NCBI GenBank assembly: GCA_031370485.1
Contig: JANMQK010000251.1
Location: 1-5,567 of the forward strand
Direction of reading: 5' to 3'
DNA from: JANMQK01 sp031370485
GTDB lineage: Bacteria; Acidobacteriota; Polarisedimenticolia; Gp22-AA2
Length of the DNA: 5,567 bases
The notes under the pieces were generated by a model. The model did no database searches. It was not told the DNA's origin and saw nothing but the letters and a program-made list of their open reading frames with translations. Positions within the stretch are counted from its first letter, which is position 1; the number at the start of each line of letters is the position of its first letter. Of this stretch, positions 1 through 5,497 are shown piece by piece. The position numbers were made by a program, and so were the translations under genes.

Positions 1-33
1 GTGCTGTGCGAGGTCGAGAACGTGAAGTGGTAG
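1..33 (+). CDS. Probable 3' end of an unidentified plus-strand gene
   Basis: Frame 1 from the left edge reads VLCEVENVKW and then TAG at 31-33. All ten sense codons end in G or C, as expected for a gene in GC-rich DNA, and the peptide has an ordinary composition. Ten codons are too few to identify a protein, and the call rests on codon bias alone. If real, the gene converges on the acetyltransferase gene that ends at 198. The 164 bp between them contain only short GC-rich inverted repeats and no clear terminator. Confidence 0.4.
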   Translation: MLCEVENVKW

Positions 34-197
34 GGGGCTTGTGGGGGCAGACGGGGGTGGGATCGGCGGTTCCGCAAGGCGGTCATGCTTGAACGCTCAG
101 GCGGCCTCGAAGCATCGTCGACTCCTCGGCCGTCGGGCACTGAGACTCCGCCGGCCCCTGCGACTACGCCGGACCATCGCAGACTCCCAAGCCGTCA

Positions 198-650
198 CTA
201 CAATACGACAAATCCAAGAGACTCGTACAGCGCCATCGCCGGCTCGTTGGCGAGCGTCACCACCAGGCGGAGTTCACGTTCCCCCGCGGCTGCCAGCTTG
301 TTGGTCGAGCTGATCAGGCAGGCTCTCGCGAGACCACGGCGCTTGAACAGGGGATCGGTCATGCTGAAGGCGATGAACGGGGAGTCTCGCCATCTCGTGA
401 CGAGGGTGGCGGAAACCAGGTTCCGATCCCGTTCGATCAGGGTCGAGCACGCGTTCATTAGCGCTCCGTGCTCGCCGGCGAATGTCTTCCGGACCTCCGC
501 AATCGCGTCTTCAATCGTCTCGCCTTCGTAGTCGATCGTGCCGAGGTAGGCACGGTGCATCAGCGTTCCGAGACCGCGCATGTCGCTCTCTCGGAGATCG
601 CGAAGACCCTGGACGGGCGGTAGCTCGCAGCGCCGTATTTCCGCTCGCAT
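198..650 (-). CDS. GNAT-family N-acetyltransferase
   Basis: The protein has 150 residues from the chosen ATG at 650, the size of a single GNAT domain. GNAT enzymes transfer an acetyl group from acetyl-CoA to an amine; the substrate here cannot be told. The N-terminal strand and helix 1 run from about residue 15 (LRDLRESDMRGLGTLMHRAY), followed by an acidic loop GTIDYEGET at 37-45. Motif A spans about 92-116 and includes RRGLA at 104-108, the acetyl-CoA pyrophosphate-binding turn. Motif B ends with N135, Y142 and the typical YESLGF. The gene ends in TAG followed directly by TGA. The start is uncertain: ATG at 677 and TTG at 710 are also in frame and none has a clear Shine-Dalgarno. I chose 650 because the GNAT core begins soon after it. 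An 11-bp hairpin separates it from the gene upstream, so it may be transcribed on its own. Confidence 0.85.
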   Translation of the reverse strand: MRAEIRRCELPPVQGLRDLRESDMRGLGTLMHRAYLGTIDYEGETIEDAIAEVRKTFAGEHGALMNACSTLIERDRNLVSATLVTRWRDSPFIAFSMTDPLFKRRGLARACLISSTNKLAAAGERELRLVVTLANEPAMALYESLGFVVL

Positions 651-719
651 CAGGCGTCGGGGCGGAGCAGGCGTCATGAGAGCCGGTCGTGGGACGCCTC
701 GCCACGGCAATCAGCCGCG

Positions 720-744
720 GGTCCAGCGGCTCCGCCGCTGGATC
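720..744 (-). terminator. Strong GC-rich hairpin, possible terminator
   Basis: Positions 720-730 and 734-744 form a perfect inverted repeat apart from one G-U pair (arm GATCCAGCGGC on the minus strand), closed by a three-base loop GGA. It lies 36 bp past the stop of the 781-1512 gene and before the acetyltransferase start, where a terminator would be expected. There is no T-tract after either arm, so it is not a canonical intrinsic terminator. It may instead be an mRNA-stabilising hairpin or a dispersed REP-like element. Confidence 0.45.
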
Positions 745-780
745 GGGAGGTCAGGTTGGGCGGCTGAGGGCGAAACGAAT

Positions 781-1512
781 TCAGCGATAGAGCGATTTGA
801 GCTTGCCCCACGACGTCGCCCGCGTCGGCACGGGGTTGGCGTCCACGATCTCCATGAGCGTGGCGTCGAGCCCGGATGTCCTCGCCGAGACCGACCAGGC
901 CGGTGCAGTCGAGCTCTGGACCTCGTTGAAGATCCTCGACCACGGGATGAGCAACTGCGATGCCGTCAATTCAATCTGGATGGCCGTGAACTCAAAGCCC
1001 CCGGTCACCGTGTAGACCTTATTTGCCCATATCGCTTTGGCTTGGTCCCCAATCGCGACATACGAGTAGGTTTCCGTGGGCATCGTGCCATGGAAGCCCT
1101 CGAACGTCACCGTGTGCGGATCGACGTCTCCGTTAACGCCGCTCTCGGTAAACCAGTACAGGCTGAACGAGAACGTCTCCTTGCCGAAGCCCGCTGGAAC
1201 GTGCACCACGAACTTCTTTCCCGCCGGCGCCTGGATACGAATCCTGACGACGTCACCCGGAGAGACGTTGGCGAGGAACCAGCCGCTGCTCGAGTATCCC
1301 GGTCCGGGCATGAGGATGCCGTCGTCGATGTATGTCGAGGACGTGTAGTGGTAGAGTTGCGAGATCGTAACCGGCGGCACGACCACGGTGCCGGCGGCGC
1401 TTGGACGTGCGGCGAGGCACAGGGCGAATGCCAGCGAGAAGATGACCGGGACCCGAAGCGTCGCGGCCGAAACCGGGCTCGAGCGGTAGTACAAGCCGTC
1501 GCAATGGCGCAT
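781..1512 (-). CDS. Secreted protein of unknown function with a WGKLKSLYR tail
   Basis: The product is 243 residues and I do not recognise a named family. The start at 1512 is well supported: GAGGAG (1526-1521) sits 8 nt before the ATG. An ATG-like start further upstream at 1602 would add 30 unlikely residues ahead of the signal peptide. Residues 1-40 look like a Sec signal peptide: basic start, hydrophobic core VPVIFSLAFALCLAA at 21-35, and a likely cleavage after PSAA at 40. The mature part is rich in aromatic, Thr, Val and Gly residues in alternating patterns (for example FVVHVPAGF and ETFSFSLYWF), suggesting a beta-sandwich. It has no cysteines and no second membrane segment. The C-terminus is a Pro-rich linker (NPVPTRATS) followed by a basic-aromatic tail WGKLKSLYR. 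It stands alone between the phosphoesterase remnant upstream and a hairpin downstream. I see no convincing promoter in 1513-1676. Confidence 0.8.
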   Translation of the reverse strand: MRHCDGLYYRSSPVSAATLRVPVIFSLAFALCLAARPSAAGTVVVPPVTISQLYHYTSSTYIDDGILMPGPGYSSSGWFLANVSPGDVVRIRIQAPAGKKFVVHVPAGFGKETFSFSLYWFTESGVNGDVDPHTVTFEGFHGTMPTETYSYVAIGDQAKAIWANKVYTVTGGFEFTAIQIELTASQLLIPWSRIFNEVQSSTAPAWSVSARTSGLDATLMEIVDANPVPTRATSWGKLKSLYR

Positions 1513-1520
1513 GGCGCGTT

Positions 1521-1526
1521 CTCCTC
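1521..1526 (-). promoter_or_regulatory. Shine-Dalgarno fixing the start at 1512
   Basis: GAGGAG on the minus strand with an 8-nt spacer (AACGCGCC) before ATG at 1512. It decides against the longer in-frame start at 1602. Confidence 0.8.
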
Positions 1527-1675
1527 GCAGCGCGGCCCAGTGAGAAACCGGGGGAGTGTACGGCGCGCGGGACGTGACGCAGGACCGCCCGCCTGGAAAC
1601 AAGCCTACATCCCGGCCGCCAGCTTGAAAAGGGACATTCTCCGAGGCTCTGGACGGTGTTCCCTACGGTTTCCGC

Positions 1676-2008
1676 CCTAATACCGCCCCCGCCCCCGCTC
1701 CTTCGCCGGCAGGTTCTCGAGGCACGTCGTCCACCAGCCGGTGCGGATGGTCTCGGCGAACTCGCGCGGCAGTCCCTCGGCCTCGATCTCTCGCGCGAGC
1801 GCCTCGTGGTCGTAACGAATCGGCACGAACTCGACGCGCACCTCGCCGTCCAGCTCCGCGATCGCGTACCACGCCACCGTGTGCCCGTCGTTGGCCGGCC
1901 GGCCGACGGCGCCGACGTCTACGACGTCGCGGCCCGAGGGCAGGCGCCGGCGCCAGGGGATGCCGGTGTGCGTGACGAGGATGAGATCGGCCCAGGTGCG
2001 CCTCGCAC
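1676..2008 (-). repeat. Direct repeat, copy 1 (phosphoesterase 3' end)
   Basis: About 90% identical to 5166-5497 in the same orientation. The similarity begins at the CTAATACC around the stop codon and ends near 2008, after which the two sequences are unrelated. This copy has one extra A at 1994. The other member of the pair lies 3,490 bp away. Confidence 0.9.
1677..2008 (-). pseudogene. Truncated, frameshifted metallophosphoesterase 3' remnant
   Basis: This is the C-terminal part of the same phosphoesterase found at the right edge. From ADLIL to the shared end RGRY (104 residues) it differs from that copy at about 10 positions. Upstream of the shared region, a one-base insertion (A at 1994) shifts the frame, and similarity stops at about 2008. 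The N-terminal half with the main metal-binding motifs is therefore absent. The remaining histidine motif is also altered: HTGIHWHR in the intact copy reads HTGIPWRR here, losing two histidines. The downstream 66 residues, which begin at a GTG codon at 1877, keep an open frame and differ at only three positions. A short product from that GTG is possible but there is no clear Shine-Dalgarno. I read it as a displaced or decaying gene end. Confidence 0.8.
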
Positions 2009-2090
2009 CGCGTCTGGAAACACGAGGGTCTCAGGCGTGTTCAAGAAGAAACTGCCACCGAGGTCGAAGTCCTCGAAGTCAGCCGCTCCG

Positions 2091-3035
2091 CTATCGGACC
2101 AGCGCGATCCGCCGAACGATTGACTGTTCGCCGACCTGCAGCTGGATCATGTAGATGCCTGCTGCCAGCCGGTGCCCCCTTGGGTCCGTCGCACTCCAGG
2201 GTGTGGTCCAGGTACCCGCGGCACGCCGGCCTCGAAAGGGCTCCGCAACGAGACGGCCAGCCACATCGAAGACCCGCACCCGCAGCTCTCCTCCGGGCTC
2301 AGGGACGGAATAGGAAATGTTCACACCCGACCATGCAGGGTTCGGCGCGATTGACCGGAACTGGAGCAGGCCGACGCCGGCCTTGCCCGCCGGGACACCC
2401 ACGGTAGAAAGGTCCAGAAGGATCGTGTCAGGCGGGACAAACGTCATGGGCGCAAACACGGTCAAGTCCCCGCCTGAAGCGCCGGTCACGCACAGTCCGA
2501 AGAGGGCATCCTTGGCGAGCGGATCGGCCGTCTCGAATGCCGGGGTGCCGTCACTCTTGAGATAGTAGAACGACATCTCATCCGGCAGTCCTGCCAGGGC
2601 AGGAGATGGCTCGGGCAGACGCAGATCGAATCTCATGAAGGTTCCCAGTGAGTCGAAGGGGACGCGCAGCTGATTATAGAAGTAGTCGTTCCCCACGATC
2701 GTCCTCGCGGCTGGATTTAGACCCAGCAGCAGGTCTCCGCGCACGAGCCCCCCCTCGACGTTGGTCTTTCCAACGGAAATGACGGGGGCGGCCCTGCCGT
2801 CATGAATGAAATTCAAGATTTCGAGACTGTCGGGCGCGCTCTGCCCACTGGCAAGATCGAATGCCACCTGCGCCTTCTGCCCGGCTAGTTGCTCCGTCCT
2901 GATTGTAACGTGGTAGAGCGTAGTCGCCTGGCACAAGGAGGCGATGGCGCACCAGCATGAAGTTGCAAGTGACCATGCCGAAAAGCTGGCCACGCTACGG
3001 CGCCCCGGCCCCGGCATAGAGTCTAAATGTCGCAT
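2091..3035 (-). CDS. Secreted protein: NF038129-like module plus FlgD-type C-terminal domain
   Basis: The product is 314 residues. The start at 3035 has GGGAG (3048-3044) 8 nt upstream. It overlaps the previous gene by 41 bp; a later ATG at 3017 lacks a Shine-Dalgarno. Residues 1-37 form a signal peptide with R12-R13, a hydrophobic core and a likely cleavage after LCQA at 37. Residues about 38-190 (LYHVTIRTEQLAGQ..., DYFYNQ, FDSLGTFMRFDLRL, SFYYLKSDGTPAFETADP) match my memory of the PEP-CTERM protein family NF038129, in order and spacing. Residues about 226-314 are a FlgD-like Ig domain: SIAPNP, SYSVPEPGG, RVFDVAGRLV, AAGIYMIQL, RRIALVR. That domain type serves as a C-terminal sorting or anchoring module in type IX-like export in FCB bacteria. 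The protein is probably exported and cell-surface attached. Its binding partner or role is unknown. It is the last gene of the cluster. Confidence 0.85.
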   Translation of the reverse strand: MRHLDSMPGPGRRSVASFSAWSLATSCWCAIASLCQATTLYHVTIRTEQLAGQKAQVAFDLASGQSAPDSLEILNFIHDGRAAPVISVGKTNVEGGLVRGDLLLGLNPAARTIVGNDYFYNQLRVPFDSLGTFMRFDLRLPEPSPALAGLPDEMSFYYLKSDGTPAFETADPLAKDALFGLCVTGASGGDLTVFAPMTFVPPDTILLDLSTVGVPAGKAGVGLLQFRSIAPNPAWSGVNISYSVPEPGGELRVRVFDVAGRLVAEPFRGRRAAGTWTTPWSATDPRGHRLAAGIYMIQLQVGEQSIVRRIALVR

Positions 3036-3912
3036 TCAGCTTGCTCCCACTCGGATTGGCAAAGCGCAGAACCCTCTCGATGGTCGTCCCGGAGGCCAGG
3101 GTTCCGCTGGTGAGAAGGTTGATGAATGGATGGCCAATCGGTGTCACGGCACAGGTCGTTCCATCGGCTCCGAGAAGAGTCGCGTCGGTATCGAGAAGAA
3201 TGACCAGAACCATTGGAGCCGAGATGGTCGTTCCCGACGTATTGGTCACGCGGACTTTTCCCACAAATTGGGTGGGGTGCTTTCGATCCGCCCTCAACCC
3301 GCTCCCGACAATGGTCGCCTGTGCCGTCACGTCCGTCGGAGGAGTCGCCGGCAACATTCCAACTGCGCACCCGAAGCTCCTCAGCGACCTCACCGCTTCC
3401 GGGTTGTTCTGGAGTGCCGCCAGCATCCGCCCAAAGAGCAGTCTCCCATTCGTGCGATTGACGATGGACTCAAACGCCCTCGTGGTTCCGCCCGCGGTGT
3501 TGAGAAGCGTGAACGACACGGTCCCGCCGGGGTCAACGTGACCGTCCGCGACGTCCGACAGTGCGCCGACGCTGTCTATCAACGCCTTCAGATCTTGCGG
3601 GCTGGCCGCAAACGTTTGTGGGCTGAATTCGTCATTGAAGTAGGCCTGGTCCGGGCGATGAAAGGGCGTAAACAGCGCAACGTTTACAATGTTTCCCGGC
3701 GCCGTGAACACAATCGAAGCGATGCCAGCGTTCTGACTACCCATGTACGTCAGCTTGACCTGCAGCGTCGCAAGATCCGCAATGGACATCGACTGAAATT
3801 CGGAAAATGGTGACAGGGGCTGACTTCGTCCCAGGCTTGTGAGGGCAAGTGTCAGCGTCACCGCCATGGCGACTCCAGGGATGCGAGGCCCTGTCGCATT
3901 CAGTGTATTCAT
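2995..3912 (-). CDS. Secreted protein of unknown function with C-terminal Ig-like domain
   Basis: The product is 305 residues from ATG 3912. That ATG overlaps, as ATGA, the stop of the reading frame continuing from the upstream gene, and GGAGGG lies at 3929-3924, 11 nt upstream; a GTG at 3918 is an alternative. The longer start at 3981 would add residues ahead of the signal peptide. Residues 1-30 contain the hydrophobic core VAMAVTLTLALTSL of a signal peptide. Residues about 34-190 form a domain I do not recognise, with an opening helix (FSEFQSMSIADLATL), a strand-rich centre and a helical end (LLFGRMLAALQNNPEAVRSL). Residues about 195-305 resemble an Ig-like C-terminal domain common in secreted proteins of Acidobacteria and similar bacteria (FVGKVRVTNTSGTTISAPMVLVI, SGTLASGTTIERVLRFANPS, LYAGAGAP). 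C182 and C254 are the only cysteines and could pair. The next gene starts 41 bp inside its 3' end, suggesting translational coupling. Confidence 0.8.
   Translation of the reverse strand: MNTLNATGPRIPGVAMAVTLTLALTSLGRSQPLSPFSEFQSMSIADLATLQVKLTYMGSQNAGIASIVFTAPGNIVNVALFTPFHRPDQAYFNDEFSPQTFAASPQDLKALIDSVGALSDVADGHVDPGGTVSFTLLNTAGGTTRAFESIVNRTNGRLLFGRMLAALQNNPEAVRSLRSFGCAVGMLPATPPTDVTAQATIVGSGLRADRKHPTQFVGKVRVTNTSGTTISAPMVLVILLDTDATLLGADGTTCAVTPIGHPFINLLTSGTLASGTTIERVLRFANPSGSKLNATFRLYAGAGAP
3044..3048 (-). promoter_or_regulatory. Shine-Dalgarno fixing the start at 3035
   Basis: GGGAG with an 8-nt spacer (CAAGCTGA) before ATG at 3035. It lies inside the coding sequence of the upstream gene and supports the 41-bp gene overlap over the later ATG at 3017. 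Confidence 0.65.
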
Positions 3913-4109
3913 GGGCACGACGACCCTCCGGACTTCAGACCTACGGTTTGCGGCATTGGGAACCTGGTGCGCGATGACCATCGCGTCACCGCATCACGAA
4001 ATGGACTCGTGGGTTGGTCTAGTGATCCCTGCCGCTCCAGGGTGACTACCCCTAGGTTGGAAGTGGAGTCCTTCAATCGCTCCCAGCGCCAAATCGCGCT
4101 GCCCAAGTA
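3909..4109 (-). other. In-frame continuation of the 4110-4988 gene past its TAG
   Basis: Reading on past the TAG at 4112-4110 in the same frame gives 66 sense codons before TGA at 3911-3909. The first residues are YLGSAIWRWERLKD, and the segment later contains PTSPFRDAVTRW. It reads like the missing end of the preceding beta-rich domain: LG, then alternating Trp, then a closing helix with Trp. Its TGA overlaps the ATG of the next gene as ATGA, the usual arrangement inside a bacterial operon. I infer that the original gene ran from 4988 to 3909 (359 codons counting the TAG). The TAG would then be a nonsense mutation, a sequence error, or a site of readthrough. Confidence 0.65.
3924..3929 (-). 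promoter_or_regulatory. Shine-Dalgarno for the gene starting at 3912
   Basis: GGAGGG, 11 nt before ATG 3912 and 5 nt before an in-frame GTG at 3918. The spacing is long for the ATG and short for the GTG. The ATGA overlap favours the ATG. Confidence 0.55.
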
Positions 4110-4988
4110 CTAACCGGTTCCCGTCCCCGCACCGCAGAGCGCGTTGATTTCGAGGTCGAGCACGATCCTGACGATCGTGTCCGGATACGCCGAATCAGGG
4201 CGGGTTGGAACGTCCAATACTCTGGCCGTATCGAGAACGGTACCCGAACGGCCTGACTTGCTGCCGAAGTACGGGTAGCCGATCGTGAGGTAGGGGGAGT
4301 TCGCTGATGGGGCGACATCGATGTGCCTATGGTCCGCTGTGGTCCACGCGTCCAGCGAGTCGGCAACCGGGATTCCCTGTTCCGCTTCCGTGAGTATTCG
4401 AGTGTTCCCATGACGGTCCAAGCCAGTCACCCTCACGACCTGGATGAGCTGGACTGAGTCGCACTCCGGGAACCCGCAACTGCTTTGAGGCAGAAATCGG
4501 AACAGTACGATGGAGGTATCTGGTCGCCCTGGGAACGGCCCAGATCGGGTAAGGCTCCATGGGTTGCCAACCACGCCCGATGCGACAACATCGTAGGTGG
4601 TGGCCACGCAAGTGAAATATTCCCCCCCACTTTGGCAGCCGTAGCCGCCATCCACTCTCACGGTGTGGTGCCCAGGCGAACGGAGATTCCCGCACTCGAA
4701 ACAAGTGAGTGCTCCCAGATCAATGGAGAAGCCGCTCCGAAGGTCTCCTGGGCGCCCGCCGACGGCATATACGATGTGGTCATCAATTGTCAGTGTGTAG
4801 TAATTCGTGCATCTCTCCTGATCTCCAGGCACAGGCCATCCGAATGTACTCAGGAAGAACCGGTTCGATGCCGTCCCACAGTTAGGCGAGACGCTGACGC
4901 CCTGTGCGAGGGCGGTCGCCGCCGCGAGGCCGACGATGGCAATGAGGCCGAGGGCCAACGGGCAAATCCAACGGCGCTCAACGCACAT
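4110..4988 (-). CDS. Secreted Cys-rich protein, apparently cut short by a TAG
   Basis: As written the product is 292 residues. Residues 1-29 are a clear Sec signal peptide: MCVERR basic start, core ICPLALGLIAIVGLAAATALA, and cleavage after ALAQ or ALA. The mature part has nine cysteines (37, 60, 96, 99, 118, 127, 171, 176, 285), including CFEC at 96-99, so several disulfides are likely outside the cytoplasm. The second half (from about 158) contains VQLIQVVRVTGLDRHGN, a Trp- and His-containing stretch (SLDAWTTADHRHIDVA) and SPYLTIGYPYFG. It ends with IVLDLEINALC and then a Gly-Thr run up to TAG. I recall a similar strand pattern from secreted modules in other bacteria, which normally continue with LG and Trp residues. 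Exactly that follows beyond the stop here. Upstream, AGGAG lies 12 nt before the ATG and AGGA 3 nt before; neither spacing is ideal. It is the first gene of the secreted-protein cluster. Function unknown. Confidence 0.75.
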   Translation of the reverse strand: MCVERRWICPLALGLIAIVGLAAATALAQGVSVSPNCGTASNRFFLSTFGWPVPGDQERCTNYYTLTIDDHIVYAVGGRPGDLRSGFSIDLGALTCFECGNLRSPGHHTVRVDGGYGCQSGGEYFTCVATTYDVVASGVVGNPWSLTRSGPFPGRPDTSIVLFRFLPQSSCGFPECDSVQLIQVVRVTGLDRHGNTRILTEAEQGIPVADSLDAWTTADHRHIDVAPSANSPYLTIGYPYFGSKSGRSGTVLDTARVLDVPTRPDSAYPDTIVRIVLDLEINALCGAGTGTG

Positions 4989-5050
4989 GAATCCTGAATG
5001 CTCCTAAGTCGTCCGGGGACAAGCGTTGCAGTGTTGCATCACCCGGAAAT

Positions 5051-5087
5051 CAAAATTAAAGCTAGCGCTGAATGGCGATCGGAGCAA
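5051..5087 (-). promoter_or_regulatory. Weak promoter candidate for the secreted-protein cluster
   Basis: The 178 bp between the phosphoesterase stop and ATG 4988 hold the only clearly AT-rich patch near here (about 5048-5062). On the minus strand, TTGCTC (5087-5082) and TAGCTT (5064-5059) are 17 bp apart, each matching the sigma-70 consensus at three of six positions. The same patch contains TAATTTTG (5058-5051), which fits the TAnnTTTG -7 element of Bacteroidota, though no matching -33 element is placed correctly. Either reading would give a separate transcript for the cluster. Confidence 0.2.
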
Positions 5088-5165
5088 CGGTAATCCCGCC
5101 AAATTGCAGCATGGTTGCCGCCCTGGGGCTATCACGCCTCCGAGACCACTTCCGCCCCATTTGCG

Positions 5166-5497
5166 GCTAATACCGCCCCCGCGCCCGTTCCTTTGCCGGC
5201 AAGTTCTCGAGGCAGGTGGTCCACCACCCGGCGCGGATGGTCTCGGCGAACTCGCGCGGCAGGCCCTCGGCCTCGATCTCACGCGCGAGCGCCTCGTGGT
5301 CGTAGCCGATCGGCACGAACTCGACGCGCACCTCGCCGTCCAGCTCCGCGATCGCGTACCACGCCACCGTGCGCCCGTCGTTGGCCGGCCGGCCGATGGC
5401 GCCGACGTTGACGAGATCCCGCCCCGAGGGCAGACGCCGGTGCCAGTGGATGCCGGTGTGGGTGCAGAGGATGAGGTCGGCCCGGTGCGTGTCGCAC
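5166..5497 (-). repeat. Direct repeat, copy 2 (phosphoesterase 3' end)
   Basis: The counterpart of 1676-2008, same orientation, about 90% identical with one single-base indel. In this copy the reading frame continues intact beyond the repeat to the right window edge, so it is the functional version. Confidence 0.9.

Noticed and set aside
580..1680. Long plus-strand open frame of 366 codons
   Set aside because: The product is extremely Arg-rich with no domain pattern, and it lies antisense to two minus-strand genes with clear GNAT and signal-peptide features. It is a by-product of GC-rich codon use on the other strand.
2944..3813. Plus-strand open frame of 289 codons
   Set aside because: Arg- and His-rich low-sense protein lying opposite the Ig-like secreted protein, with no Shine-Dalgarno. 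It is an antisense shadow.
4027..4042. CCCTG/CAGGG inverted repeat as a terminator for the 4110-4988 gene
   Set aside because: Only a 5-bp stem with no T-tract, and it lies inside the coding-like continuation of the gene.
4110..4112. Genome-wide amber (TAG) recoding
   Set aside because: TAG ends the acetyltransferase (followed at once by TGA), the FlgD-domain protein and the Ig-domain protein at places typical for those families, so TAG works as a normal stop in this genome.
5025..5038. GTTGCA repeated with an 8-bp period
   Set aside because: Only two six-base units, too short to call an operator or a repeat array.
1676..5497. Composite transposon or insertion sequence explanation for the direct repeats
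   Set aside because: The repeats are phosphoesterase coding sequence. I see no terminal inverted repeats and no transposase or integrase reading frame in or between them.
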